Shown here in pieces: positions 41,537-51,236 of a stretch of 64,000 nucleotides of DNA. Both the position numbers and the translations under genes were made by a program. Numbering within the stretch: position 1 is the stretch's first letter; each line of letters begins with the position of its first letter. The notes under the pieces are model-generated. The model saw only the letters and a list, made by a program, of their open reading frames with translations. It was not told the origin of the DNA and did no database searches. Source of the DNA: Paenactinomyces guangxiensis (GTDB taxonomy: Bacteria; Bacillota; Bacilli; Thermoactinomycetales; Thermoactinomycetaceae); NCBI RefSeq assembly GCF_016055185.1, contig NZ_JAECVR010000015.1, positions 1-64,000 of the forward strand, given 5' to 3'.

Positions 41537-44086
41537 GTGTTTAAAACCCTTCGTAAACTATTGGATACCAATGAGCGGCAGTTAAAGAAATTTTTTGCCA
41601 TCGCTGATCAAATCGAGGCGATGGGACCTGATATCGCTGCTTTAACTGACACAGAATTGCGCGCCAAAACGGATGAATTTAAACAAAGATACCAGGATGG
41701 TACCTCATTAGATGATCTTCTCCCTGAAGCATTTGCCGTAGTCAGAGAAGCGGCAACCCGGGTGCTGGATATGCGCCATTTCCGGGTTCAGCTGGTAGGG
41801 GGAATGGTTCTTCATCACGGAGATATCGCGGAGATGAAAACCGGAGAAGGGAAAACCCTGGTTTCCACCCTCCCCGCTTACTTGAATGCCCTCCCCGGCA
41901 AGGGTGTCCATATTGTTACGGTGAACGACTATCTGGCCCAAAGGGACCGCGAATGGATGGGGCAAATCTTTGAATTTCTCGGATTGACGGTTGGCTTAAA
42001 CCTTCCCCACATGAGCCCGGAAGAAAAGCGGGCCGCTTACCATGCAGATATCACCTTTGGTACCAACAACGAGTTTGGGTTTGACTATTTGCGTGACAAT
42101 ATGGTTCTCTATCCGGAACAATTGACGCAACGGGAGCTTAACTATGCCATCATCGACGAGGTGGACAGCATCCTCATCGACGAAGCGAGGACCCCTCTTA
42201 TTATCAGTGGACAGGCAAACAAAGCGACAGATTTATATTATTCGGCTGACCAGGTGGTTCGCCGCTTAAAAGCGGAAGATGATTATACGATCGACATTAA
42301 AACCAAACAAGTTGCATTGACGGAAGACGGTGTGAAAAAAGTAGAATCATTCCTCGGTGTGGATAATCTCTACGATATGAAAAATATCACATTAAACCAT
42401 CATATCCAGCAGGCTTTGAAAGCGCATGTCCTCATGAAACGAGACCAGGATTATGTAGTAAATGAAGAGGGCGTTGTCATCGTTGACGAATTTACGGGGC
42501 GACTGATGCAAGGGCGCCGTTACAGTGACGGTTTGCACCAGGCGATTGAAGCGAAAGAAGGCTTACAGGTACAGCGCGAAAGCATGACACTGGCGACAAT
42601 CACTCTGCAAAACTACTTCCGCCTGTACGACAAACTGTCAGGGATGACGGGGACAGCGAAAACGGAAGAAGAAGAGTTTCGCAAAATCTACAATATGGAT
42701 GTCTACCAAATTCCGACCAACCGCCCGATGATCCGCGAGGATCATTCTGACGTGCTTTACCGGACGGAAGAAGCCAAGTTCCGGGCAGTGGTGGAAGAGA
42801 TTGAGGAGCGCCATGAAAAAGGACAACCCGTACTGGTGGGGACCGTATCCATCGAGAATTCGGAAAAATTGTCCCGCATGCTAAAGCGCCGGGGGATTCC
42901 GCACCAGGTATTGAATGCGAAACACCATGCGCGTGAAGCAGAAATTATTTCACAAGCGGGTCAACGGGGAGCTGTCACCATTGCCACCAATATGGCCGGA
43001 CGGGGAACTGATATCAAACTGGGCGATGGTGTAGCAGAACTGGGCGGCCTGCATATTATCGGTACCGAGCGCCATGAAAGCCGCCGTATTGACAACCAGT
43101 TGCGCGGTCGTGCCGGCCGTCAGGGAGATCCGGGTTCATCCCAGTTTTACCTCTCTTTTTCCGACGATCTGATGCGACGCTTTGGCTCTGAGAACATGGA
43201 GAGCATGATGGAGCGCCTCGGTCTGGATGAAGATCAGCCGATTGAGGGTAAAATGTTTACCAAAGCTGTAGCCAATGCCCAGAAAAAAGTGGAAGGAAAC
43301 AACTTTGATGCCCGGCGCTGGGTACTGCAATACGATGATGTTCTCAACCAGCAACGGGAGCTTATCTACAAACAGCGCCGCGAAGTTCTGACCAGCGATA
43401 ACTTGAAAGACGTGGTGCTGGAGATGGCCAAAGCCACAATCCAACGGGTGGTTGAGGCTCATACTTCAAAAGAAGAGCTGGAAGAAGAATGGGATCTGGA
43501 TGCCATCATCGACTTTGCAGAAGCGAACCTGTTGCCTGAAGGCCGGATCGATGAGGATGATCTGGAAAACAAAGAACCAGAAGAAATGGTTGAGTTTATC
43601 TATGAAGAAGTGGTCCGGTATTATGAAGAACGGCAGCAGGAACTCGGCGATGAACGCTTGCAGGAATTCTCCAAAGTGGTAACGCTGCGTACCGTCGACC
43701 GGAAATGGATGGATCACATTGACGCGATGGAGCAACTGCGCCAGGGAATCCACCTGAGAGCTTACGGGCAGGATAATCCTCTCAGAGCTTACCAGTTTGA
43801 AGGATTTGCCATGTTTGAAGAGATGGTGCAGGAGATCCAGGAGGAAATTGTCAAATATGTGATGAAATCAGTGATCACAGAAGATGAAGAACTTGAACGG
43901 GAAGAAGTGGCGGTCAATGCGGTTGCCAGCTCAGGCGGTACAGAGTCACAAAAGGAACCCGCAAAAAAACAGCCGGTTCGCCGCAGTGAAAAGGTGGGCC
44001 GCAATGAACCTTGCCCTTGCGGAAGCGGCAAAAAGTACAAAAATTGTTGTCAGAAGTCGGATCGGACAGTAAAAGCGGGTATGTAA
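41537..44086 (+). CDS. secA: Preprotein translocase ATPase SecA
   Basis: SecA is the motor that pushes unfolded preproteins through SecYEG. The product of about 849 aa has DEAD-motor motifs [20 protein letters not shown] (Walker A), [17 protein letters not shown], the preprotein cross-linking domain, [17 protein letters not shown] and [16 protein letters not shown], the helical scaffold/wing domains, and a C-terminal zinc tail [13 protein letters not shown] that binds SecB or ribosomes. I favour GTG at 41537, 9 bases after TAGGAGG; ATGs at 41528 and 41531 are too close to that site. prfB follows. Confidence 0.97.
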   Translation: MFKTLRKLLDTNERQLKKFFAIADQIEAMGPDIAALTDTELRAKTDEFKQRYQDGTSLDDLLPEAFAVVREAATRVLDMRHFRVQLVGGMVLHHGDIAEMKTGEGKTLVSTLPAYLNALPGKGVHIVTVNDYLAQRDREWMGQIFEFLGLTVGLNLPHMSPEEKRAAYHADITFGTNNEFGFDYLRDNMVLYPEQLTQRELNYAIIDEVDSILIDEARTPLIISGQANKATDLYYSADQVVRRLKAEDDYTIDIKTKQVALTEDGVKKVESFLGVDNLYDMKNITLNHHIQQALKAHVLMKRDQDYVVNEEGVVIVDEFTGRLMQGRRYSDGLHQAIEAKEGLQVQRESMTLATITLQNYFRLYDKLSGMTGTAKTEEEEFRKIYNMDVYQIPTNRPMIREDHSDVLYRTEEAKFRAVVEEIEERHEKGQPVLVGTVSIENSEKLSRMLKRRGIPHQVLNAKHHAREAEIISQAGQRGAVTIATNMAGRGTDIKLGDGVAELGGLHIIGTERHESRRIDNQLRGRAGRQGDPGSSQFYLSFSDDLMRRFGSENMESMMERLGLDEDQPIEGKMFTKAVANAQKKVEGNNFDARRWVLQYDDVLNQQRELIYKQRREVLTSDNLKDVVLEMAKATIQRVVEAHTSKEELEEEWDLDAIIDFAEANLLPEGRIDEDDLENKEPEEMVEFIYEEVVRYYEERQQELGDERLQEFSKVVTLRTVDRKWMDHIDAMEQLRQGIHLRAYGQDNPLRAYQFEGFAMFEEMVQEIQEEIVKYVMKSVITEDEELEREEVAVNAVASSGGTESQKEPAKKQPVRRSEKVGRNEPCPCGSGKKYKNCCQKSDRTVKAGM

Positions 44087-44112
44087 GGTAGGGGTCACGT
44101 CCCCTGCCTTTT
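44085..44112 (+). terminator. secA-prfB terminator
   Basis: AAGGTAGGGG-tcacgt-CCCCTGCCTTTT; a short T-run, so partial termination before prfB is likely. Confidence 0.6.
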
Positions 44113-44178
44113 CCATGGTGTCGCAAAAATGATCAGTGAGAGTTATAATGGGAACAGATTTTAGATGAGGTGACGGAA

Positions 44179-45292
44179 ATGGAATTAAGTGAAATCAAAC
44201 ATGAACTGAATACTACAGCCAAACGCCTGGCGGACATCAGGGGGTCTCTTTGACCTCGATAACAAAAAGGCAAAGTTGCATGAGTTAGAGGAAAAGATGG
44301 CTTCCCCCACATTCTGGAACGACCAGGCGGAGGCCCAAAAAGTAATTGATGAGATGAAGCACCTGAAAGAACAAATTGAAGCCATCACCACTCTGGATGA
44401 AAAATACGAGGAACAGCGGCTCATGTTTGAGTTGATCGTGGAAGAAGGGGAAGACCCTTCTCTCACCGAGGAATTGAAAAAGGAATTGCGCTCCCTTTTC
44501 GCTGATTTAGATGCATTTGAATTAAGTCTGATGTTAAGTGAACCCTATGACAGAAATTCCGCCATTCTTGAACTTCACCCGGGGGCAGGGGGGACAGAGT
44601 CCCAGGACTGGGCGGAAATGCTTCTTCGCATGTATACCCGCTGGGCTGAACGCAGTGGGTACAAAGTGGAGACACTTGATTATCTGCCCGGTGAAGAAGC
44701 AGGAGTCAAAAGTGTCACCCTGTTGATCAAAGGTGTGAATGCGTACGGGTACCTGAAGGCAGAAAAAGGGGTACACCGCCTGGTGCGCATTTCTCCTTTT
44801 GATGCTTCCGGCAGGCGGCATACTTCATTTGTCTCCGCCAACGTGATGCCGGAAGTTGATAATGATGTGGATGTGGAGATCCGCCCCGATGAACTCAAGA
44901 TCGATACCTATCGTTCCAGCGGAGCAGGCGGACAGCATGTTAATACCACCGATTCGGCTGTGCGGATTACCCATCTGCCAACCAATATTGTGGTTACCTG
45001 CCAATCGGAGCGCTCCCAGATTAAAAACCGCGAAAAAGCGATGAAAATCTTAAAAGCGCGTCTGTATGAACGGAAGCTGGAAGAGCAACAAAAAGAATTG
45101 AGTGCCCTCAAAGGGGAACAGACGGAAATCGGCTGGGGAAACCAAATTCGCTCCTATGTTTTCCATCCTTACAGTATGGTGAAAGATCACCGCACACAGG
45201 TGGAGACAGGAAATGTTCAAGCGGTGATGGATGGGGAAATCAATCCCTTTATTGAAGCTTATCTTCGCAAACAGATGAACAATAAATCATGA
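44179..45292 (+). CDS. prfB: Peptide chain release factor 2, with programmed +1 frameshift
   Basis: RF2 ends translation at UGA and UAA. The frame opens at ATG 44179, reaches codon 25 and hits TGA at 44251-44253; translation shifts +1 and continues to 45292, giving about 370 aa. The shift site is classic: AGGGGG just upstream as an internal Shine-Dalgarno, then CTT TGA C. This makes RF2 supply self-regulating. In the body, SPF in RISPFDASG is the RF2 stop-codon-reading tripeptide, and GGQ in [15 protein letters not shown] is the hydrolysis motif. The coding segments are 44179-44250 and 44252-45292. Confidence 0.97.
44239..44254 (+). promoter_or_regulatory. prfB: prfB recoding signal
   Basis: AGGGGGT, then CTT followed by TGAC. 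The Shine-Dalgarno-like run lies three bases before the slippery CTT codon, and the C after TGA weakens termination. Confidence 0.95.
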
Positions 45293-45410
45293 ACAAGAAG
45301 GAAAAAAGAAGACCCGTGCCGAAAAGAAAAGCAGTATTTTTATGACAGGATTGCGGGAAATATCCTTTCGGTTTAATCAGAAACCTTTAAATATGGGGTG
45401 ACTGGAAAGC

Positions 45411-46199
45411 ATGTCCAATTGGAAACACATCAGATCAGATCAAGGTGAAGGCTGGGTACTGCTCACACTTTCCCGTCCAAAGGTTTTAAATGCACTCAAT
45501 CGTGAGTTATTGGAAGAATTAAATGAAGCTGTAGATTGGATCGAAAAAACGGATTCTGTCCGAGTTGTGATCATCACGGGTTCAGGAGAAAAAGCATTCG
45601 TTGCCGGTGCTGATATATCGGAGTTTAATGAGATTAAGGCCGCCTCACAAGCTGAACAAATGGCACTGCGGGGGCAATCCCTTTTCAGGAGAATTGAAAA
45701 CCTTCATAAGCCGGTGATTATGGCCGTTAATGGCTATGCTCTGGGTGGAGGGTGTGAACTGGCGATGTGTGGGGATATTATCCTGGCAGCGGAGAACGCC
45801 CGTTTTGGACAACCGGAAGTAAATCTTGGCATCATACCCGGCTATGGCGGAACCCAGAGGCTCGCAAGAGCGGTTGGCAAGAATATGGCCAAATATCTGT
45901 GCATGACCGGGGAGATGATCACCGCCGCTGAAGCACAGCGACTTGGACTGGTGCAAAAAATCGTTCCTGCGCCTGAGCTGATTAAAGAGGCGAAACAGTT
46001 GGCCGGGCAGTTGGCTCAAAAGGCTCCGCTCGCAATCCAGTTGATAAAAAAATCCATTCATAATGGGCTTGATGTTGACCTGGGAACCGGATTGCAGCTA
46101 GAAGCTTCCTACTTTGGCCTCTCTTTTAACACAGAAGACCGGACAGAGGGCGTCAACGCTTTTTTGGAGAAAAGAGCACCCCGATTTAAAGGAAAATAA
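45411..46199 (+). CDS. Enoyl-CoA hydratase/isomerase
   Basis: The 262-aa crotonase-fold protein has the CoA-binding segment KAFVAGADISEF (oxyanion hole 1), NGYALGGGCELAMCGDIILA (oxyanion hole 2 and first catalytic Glu) and FGQPEVNLGIIPGYGGTQRL (second catalytic Glu). Both glutamates of a true hydratase are present, so hydration of short-chain enoyl-CoA in fatty-acid or butanoate metabolism is likely. ATG with GGGGTGAC upstream. It stands alone; no other beta-oxidation gene is near. Confidence 0.9.
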   Translation: MSNWKHIRSDQGEGWVLLTLSRPKVLNALNRELLEELNEAVDWIEKTDSVRVVIITGSGEKAFVAGADISEFNEIKAASQAEQMALRGQSLFRRIENLHKPVIMAVNGYALGGGCELAMCGDIILAAENARFGQPEVNLGIIPGYGGTQRLARAVGKNMAKYLCMTGEMITAAEAQRLGLVQKIVPAPELIKEAKQLAGQLAQKAPLAIQLIKKSIHNGLDVDLGTGLQLEASYFGLSFNTEDRTEGVNAFLEKRAPRFKGK

Positions 46200-46487
46200 A
46201 CGATGAATTACGGGCCGGCAGTCCAGCCGGCTCTCCTCATTCCAGCATCTTTATTAAGAAAATCATCAAACTTTGCTATAAACTAGCGGACGAAAAGCTT
46301 TATAATGTTTTGGGGAGGCAATCCCCCTGACCCGCTTTTGCAGAAAGCTCAAGTCAAACATTCCTGCAAATGAACCGACCAGACATGACTTAGATACAGT
46401 TAACAAAACCTATAAAATAGAAATCAATTGATCATTAAATATAAGGACCGTAAAGTTAGGAAGAGAATCTAAGGGGGTACATGATGA

Positions 46488-47432
46488 ATGGAATCAATTT
46501 TGAGTAATCCGCTTGTTTGGGGCGGGGGAGGTATTCTGGTCATTGCACTGATTATCTTGATCAGTGTGGCGATCAGTAAGCGCAGAGCCCGTGAAGTGGA
46601 AGAACTGGAGAAAATGTTTCCAGTAAGGAATCCCGATCAGGATGGAACAGAAAAAATCCCTGTGGAAAAAGTTCGGAGAACCACACTGGAAAGAGAAAAA
46701 AGGAAAAAATCGGGACAATATCCCACAGAGCCAAAAATGCCGCCCAAAAAGGGAGAAAAAGCATTTCCTGGTGAAGATAAGGAAATTATCATAACCGGAG
46801 GGGACGCTTCGGAACCCGAACCGTCACAAAAACAGCCGGTGGATCAAGAAGAAAAGAGACGCTCTCCAAGCTTCTTTAAGACCCGTTCCAAGAGAAAAAC
46901 TTCCTCGCGGAATTCCGATGAGCTTGAAGACCTGACGGGGATGATGGAAGAAGTTGAAGACCAGGAGGAGTCTTTTGCGATCAAAAGGACAACCAAAAAA
47001 GCCACGGTGGAAAACAATTCCAAGGAGTCGACAGAAGAGAAGGCGGATGAGAAAAAGGTGGACGCTGCTACCAGCCGCCGCCTGTATAAAAGGAGCTTGC
47101 TCAACCCTGGGAGCGTGTTGGACGAAGATTCTGAAGAGACGGTTCCCGAAAGTGAAGATTTATCTGCAAGTACCCGAATGGGAGGAGATGCTTTAACACA
47201 TCGCACCGTAAAAAAAGACAAAAATGACGAAGAGTATTCTGATGAGAACCAAGGGAAAATATCTGAAGAGGCCCCATCCGGTTATTTCGGCAAAAGACAA
47301 GGATTTCCGACTCGTTCTGTGCAGAAAAAACAACCCGGCCCATTGCCGGAAGCTCAAGACGGACACGAAGAAGTAAATGAGTTGCCCAGTCGTTCAAAGC
47401 GCCGTCCCAAGAAAAAATTTTTTAAGCGGTGA
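46488..47432 (+). CDS. Single-span membrane protein with long charged disordered tail
   Basis: The 314-aa protein has one N-terminal membrane helix (ILVIALIILISVAIS, about 15-30) after the short outside segment MESILSNPLVWGGGG, then nearly 280 residues rich in Lys, Glu, Arg and Ser without predicted fold. Basic patches (RTRSKRKTSSR; SRSKRRPKKKFFKR at the end) alternate with acidic ones. ATG at 46488 has AAGGGGGT 9 bases upstream. I recognise no family. It sits between an enoyl-CoA hydratase and a cytochrome c lipoprotein gene, 44 bases before the latter. A scaffold or nucleic-acid-binding role is only a guess. Confidence 0.75.
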   Translation: MESILSNPLVWGGGGILVIALIILISVAISKRRAREVEELEKMFPVRNPDQDGTEKIPVEKVRRTTLEREKRKKSGQYPTEPKMPPKKGEKAFPGEDKEIIITGGDASEPEPSQKQPVDQEEKRRSPSFFKTRSKRKTSSRNSDELEDLTGMMEEVEDQEESFAIKRTTKKATVENNSKESTEEKADEKKVDAATSRRLYKRSLLNPGSVLDEDSEETVPESEDLSASTRMGGDALTHRTVKKDKNDEEYSDENQGKISEEAPSGYFGKRQGFPTRSVQKKQPGPLPEAQDGHEEVNELPSRSKRRPKKKFFKR

Positions 47433-47476
47433 GAAGACTGGTACAAAAAGCAGTAAGAAGGGAGAAACCAACTGAG

Positions 47477-47800
47477 ATGAGAAAGCTTGCCATTGGATTT
47501 GCCGGCTTGCTGTCATTTGTTTTGCTCGCCGGCTGTAATCCGCAGCAGCAGACAAACAGAGCCCCGGCCAACGATACAGCAATGGAGCCAAAAGATATTT
47601 ACACAAATAATTGCGCTTCATGCCATGGGGGCAATTTACAAGGAAGCATAGGCCCCAGCCTGGAAAAGATCGGCGGCAAATTGAGCAAAGAAGAGATCGC
47701 CAATATCATTGCAAACGGCACAGGGAGCATGCCGGGCCAGACCCAGATCTCGGCTCAACAGAGGGAGAAATTAGCTGCCTGGCTGGCGGAACAAAAATAG
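47477..47800 (+). CDS. c-type cytochrome lipoprotein (CccB-like)
   Basis: This small electron carrier is fixed to the outer face of the membrane. The 107-aa product has a lipoprotein signal ending VLLAGC, a Pro/Gln-rich linker, one heme site CASCHG (about 50-55) and the sixth ligand Met in NGTGSMPGQ. I use the ATG at 47477 (AGAAGGGAG upstream); the longer frame from 47429 adds a non-signal-like Arg-rich stretch. It fits Bacillus c-551-type cytochromes that donate to cytochrome oxidases. Confidence 0.88.
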   Translation: MRKLAIGFAGLLSFVLLAGCNPQQQTNRAPANDTAMEPKDIYTNNCASCHGGNLQGSIGPSLEKIGGKLSKEEIANIIANGTGSMPGQTQISAQQREKLAAWLAEQK

Positions 47801-47818
47801 ACGGATCATCCAGTTGTG

Positions 47819-47861
47819 AAAAAGCAAGAGACGACCAATCGGAAGTTTCTTGCTTTTTAAT
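47819..47861 (+). terminator. Cytochrome gene terminator
   Basis: AAAAGCAAGA pairs with TCTTGCTTTTT, followed by TAA and AT-rich sequence. Confidence 0.7.
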
Positions 47862-47985
47862 TTGGCTTAAAATAATTATCAGAATAATAAAAAGATATAT
47901 CCTGGGAACAAAGCCTTATTCCCCCTTCAGGTTGAAAATGAATGCAAATTTTTTCAATAAAAAATGATAAAAAGAGAAAAAAGGG

Positions 47986-48022
47986 TTGAATAAATATTAG
48001 TATATATGTATAATAATACATA
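47986..48022 (+). promoter_or_regulatory. argCJBD promoter with overlapping ARG boxes
   Basis: TTGAAT (47986-47991), 17 bases, TATAAT (48009-48014). The -35 lies in TTGAATAAATATTAGTAT and the -10 in TGTATAATAATACAT (48007-48021), both resembling the ArgR/AhrC half-site pattern TGAATwwwwATTCA. Repression by arginine-bound ArgR is the natural reading; the argR gene is not in the window. Confidence 0.7.
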
Positions 48023-48063
48023 ATCTATTTGTGCATGCGTTTAAGAAAAAAGGAGTGTTTCCA

Positions 48064-49095
48064 TTGAAAGCGGCAATTGTAGGTTCTACTGGTTACGGCG
48101 GAGTGGAGTTGGTCCGGCTCCTGCAAAACCACCCTTATTTGGAATTGGGGACGCTCATTTCGTCATCGCAATCAGGAGAGCCTCTCAGCCAAGCTTATCC
48201 TCATCTCTCACATCTTCCCTTTTCTTTTGACACGTTGGAAATTGAGCATTTATGCAAAAACGCTGAGGTGATCTTTTTCGCCACTCCTCCCGGAGTTAGC
48301 AGTAAATGGGTTCCTCAGCTTTTGGAACAAGGGAAAGCTGTTATTGACCTGTCCGGCGATTTTCGTCTCAACTCTCCGGAAGTTTATGAAGAATGGTATC
48401 AAATCCCGTCAGCTCCGGCTGAATGGCTGAACCAGGCTGTCTATGGACTGAGTGAATGGTTCCGTGAGGAGATTCAAACTGCTCAGCTGATCTCCAACCC
48501 CGGGTGCTACCCCACAGCAACTTTACTGGCCCTTGCACCCTTGCTGCAAGCAGGAATCATTTCAGCTTCTTCCATTATCATCGACGCCAAGTCAGGAGTA
48601 ACCGGGGCCGGGCGCAGTGTGAAACAAAGCATGCTTTACAGTGAAGTGAACGAAAATCTCCGCCCCTATAAAGTGGACGGACATCAACATATTCCGGAAA
48701 TCGAACGATTTGCCAGCCAGTTGGCGCAGGAAAAGATTACTGTCAGTTTTGTTCCCCATCTCGTACCGATGAACCGCGGGATTCTGGTTACAATTTATGC
48801 TCAGGTATTGAATAATTATACAAGCAGCGATGTGCAAGAAGTTTACCGTCAGGCGTATCAAGAGGCACCCTTTATTCGGTTGAAGCAGAATGAGTGGCCA
48901 CAGACCAAATTTGTTCAGGGAAGCAACTACTGCGATATCGGCTTCCATGTAGATGAGCGGACGGGCCGCCTGGTTGTTTTGTCGGCTATTGATAACTTGA
49001 TGAAGGGAGCCGCCGGTCAGGCTGTGCAAAACGCTAACATCCGTATGGGATGGCCTGAGGACACAGGTCTTCATTATGTACCTCTTTACCCTTGA
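48064..49095 (+). CDS. argC: N-acetyl-gamma-glutamyl-phosphate reductase
   Basis: ArgC carries out the third step of arginine synthesis, reducing N-acetylglutamyl phosphate with NADPH. From TTG at 48064 (AAAGGAGTG upstream) it is 343 aa with the nucleotide loop AAIVGSTGYGGVELVRLL, and the catalytic Cys in LISNPGCYPTATLLAL near 149. It is first in argCJBD. A longer frame from 48031 lacks a ribosome site. Confidence 0.96.
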   Translation: MKAAIVGSTGYGGVELVRLLQNHPYLELGTLISSSQSGEPLSQAYPHLSHLPFSFDTLEIEHLCKNAEVIFFATPPGVSSKWVPQLLEQGKAVIDLSGDFRLNSPEVYEEWYQIPSAPAEWLNQAVYGLSEWFREEIQTAQLISNPGCYPTATLLALAPLLQAGIISASSIIIDAKSGVTGAGRSVKQSMLYSEVNENLRPYKVDGHQHIPEIERFASQLAQEKITVSFVPHLVPMNRGILVTIYAQVLNNYTSSDVQEVYRQAYQEAPFIRLKQNEWPQTKFVQGSNYCDIGFHVDERTGRLVVLSAIDNLMKGAAGQAVQNANIRMGWPEDTGLHYVPLYP

Positions 49096-49157
49096 TTTCT
49101 TTATACTAACCGCCAAATTGTTACGTTCATCAAATGATAAGAGGGAGGCAATTCCCC

Positions 49158-50393
49158 ATGAGTATCCAATTAACTGCCAAGTCATTATTTGAAGTGGTTC
49201 AGGATGCTAAAATCACTTCCCCACGCGGATTTACAGCAGCAGGTGTTCACTCTGGCGTTAAAAGAAAATCTCTGGATCTCGGAGCAATCATCTGTGCAGT
49301 TCCTGCCACTGCAGCCGCGGTTTACACCACCAATGCTTTTCAAGCTCCCCCGCTGAAAGTGACACAGGAAAGTATTGGCGTAGAAGGAAAACTGAAGGCA
49401 TTTGTGGTAAACAGCGGTATCGCCAATGCTTGTACAGGGGAGCGTGGTTTACAGGACGCTTATCAGATGAGACAAAAAACGGCTGAACTCCTCGGAATTC
49501 CCCCTCACCAGGTTGGCGTGGTTTCGACGGGTGTGATCGGAGAGTATTTGCCGATGGAAAAAGTTTTAAACGGTTTAGAACGGGTTGTAAACGAAGCGGA
49601 AACAGAAGGTGGTGAACTCTTTGCAAAGTCGATCCTGACTACTGATACTTGTACGAAGAAAGTAGAAGTATCGGCGGAGATCGACGGAAAAGAAGTGAAG
49701 ATTGCCGGTGTGGCGAAAGGATCGGGAATGATTCATCCCAATATGGCCACGATGCTCGGTTTTGTGACAACAGATGCTGTCATTGACCCCAATCATTTGC
49801 AGAGCTTACTGTGGCAAACAACGGATGAAACTTTCAATATGATCACCGTCGATGGTGATTGCAGTACCAATGATATGGTAGTTGCCATGGCCAGCGGTCT
49901 GGCCGGAAATCATCCCCTTCACCCGCAACACCCGGATTGGAAAAAATTTCAATCAGCTTTTTCTTATGTGTGCCAAGAACTGGCGAAAAAAATTGCCCGA
50001 GACGGTGAAGGGGCAACACGGTTGATCGAAGTGAAAGTGGATGGAGCCTCTTCAGTGGAGATGGCCCGAAAAATAGCCAAATCCATTGTCGGGTCCAGCC
50101 TGGTGAAATCGGCGGTGTTCGGTGCTGATGCCAACTGGGGCCGGATCTTATGTGCGGCGGGATATGGTGATCCCATCATCTCCCCGGACTCTGTGGATGT
50201 TTGTCTCGGCCCTGTTTCGGTCGTCAAAGGAGGCCTGCCGGCAGAATATGATGAGGCTGCTGCTTCAGAAGTGTTAAAACAGGAAAAAGTTGAGATTTAT
50301 GTGTCATTAAACATGGGAGAGCAAAAAGCAACAGCGTGGGGATGTGACCTCACATATGATTACGTCAAAATTAACGCGAGTTACAGAACGTAG
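49158..50393 (+). CDS. argJ: Bifunctional ornithine acetyltransferase / N-acetylglutamate synthase
   Basis: ArgJ recycles the acetyl group from N-acetylornithine to glutamate and can start the pathway with acetyl-CoA. From ATG at 49158 (GGGAGGC upstream) it is 411 aa. The self-cleavage site is in KGSGMIHPNMATMLGFVTTD, where the Thr becomes the N-terminal nucleophile of the beta chain. NSGIANACTGERG and GADANWGRILCAAGY are family markers. Because ArgJ recycles acetyl groups, no separate argA/argE is required. Confidence 0.96.
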   Translation: MSIQLTAKSLFEVVQDAKITSPRGFTAAGVHSGVKRKSLDLGAIICAVPATAAAVYTTNAFQAPPLKVTQESIGVEGKLKAFVVNSGIANACTGERGLQDAYQMRQKTAELLGIPPHQVGVVSTGVIGEYLPMEKVLNGLERVVNEAETEGGELFAKSILTTDTCTKKVEVSAEIDGKEVKIAGVAKGSGMIHPNMATMLGFVTTDAVIDPNHLQSLLWQTTDETFNMITVDGDCSTNDMVVAMASGLAGNHPLHPQHPDWKKFQSAFSYVCQELAKKIARDGEGATRLIEVKVDGASSVEMARKIAKSIVGSSLVKSAVFGADANWGRILCAAGYGDPIISPDSVDVCLGPVSVVKGGLPAEYDEAAASEVLKQEKVEIYVSLNMGEQKATAWGCDLTYDYVKINASYRT

Positions 50394-50411
50394 ATCAAAG
50401 GAGGGGGAACC

Positions 50412-51236
50412 TTGACACAGACAATTGTGGTTAAGTTAGGCGGGAGTATCCTGCGCCGGTTGCATCCCACTTTTTATTCCCGGTGTGCGGAACTGCAGCG
50501 TAAAGGTGTCACTCCGATCATCGTTCATGGCGGGGGACCGATGATTTCCGAATGGATGAAAGCAACCGGCAAGGCCCCCAAATTTGTAGACGGGCTTCGG
50601 GTGACAGATGAGGAAACGCTGGCGATTGTGGAGATGGTATTGGCCGGATCTGTAAATAAACAAATCGTAACCTGTTTCCTGTCTGAGGGAGCGGACGCGG
50701 TCGGTTTAAGCGGTATTGATCTTCAGCTTTTGCAAACGGAACAGAGGAACCCCGTGCTCGGTTATGTCGGGGAAGTGATATCTGTAAACGATAAAGCGAT
50801 TCGCCAACTTCTCGATCAAGGATGGATTCCTGTAATCTCCTCACTGGGGATTGATGACAGAGGACAACATTTAAATATTAATGCCGATGAGGCAGCTTCG
50901 GCGATTGCCCGGGCGGTAGGGGCGAAACAACTGGTAATGGTGAGTGACGTAGACGGAATCAGCATTGGCGAAGGGGATGACAAACACATATTGTCCCAGG
51001 CGACTCCAGAGTTGATTGAGCAGTATATTCATTCGGGAGAAATCACCGGAGGCATGATTCCCAAAGTGCGCTCAGGGATTCGCTGCCTGGAAGGAAGTGT
51101 AGAAGAAGTATGGATTGTGAACGGAGAAAAACCGGATTCTTTGATGCTGGATTCCGCAAACCGGGATTGCGGAACGTGTCTGGTCAAAAAGGAGGCCGAA
51201 AAAGATGTCGCTCTTTCCCACATATCTTCGTCATGA
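50412..51236 (+). CDS. argB: Acetylglutamate kinase
   Basis: ArgB phosphorylates N-acetylglutamate. The 274-aa product begins at TTG 50412 (AAGGAGGGGGAACC upstream) with TIVVKLGGSIL, then VIVHGGGPMISEWM, and the nucleotide site NINADEAASAIARAVGAKQL and VSDVDGI. GGMIPKVRSGIRCLEG lies near the end. Its last 32 bases overlap argD, so the two are translationally coupled. Confidence 0.96.
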   Translation: MTQTIVVKLGGSILRRLHPTFYSRCAELQRKGVTPIIVHGGGPMISEWMKATGKAPKFVDGLRVTDEETLAIVEMVLAGSVNKQIVTCFLSEGADAVGLSGIDLQLLQTEQRNPVLGYVGEVISVNDKAIRQLLDQGWIPVISSLGIDDRGQHLNINADEAASAIARAVGAKQLVMVSDVDGISIGEGDDKHILSQATPELIEQYIHSGEITGGMIPKVRSGIRCLEGSVEEVWIVNGEKPDSLMLDSANRDCGTCLVKKEAEKDVALSHISSS

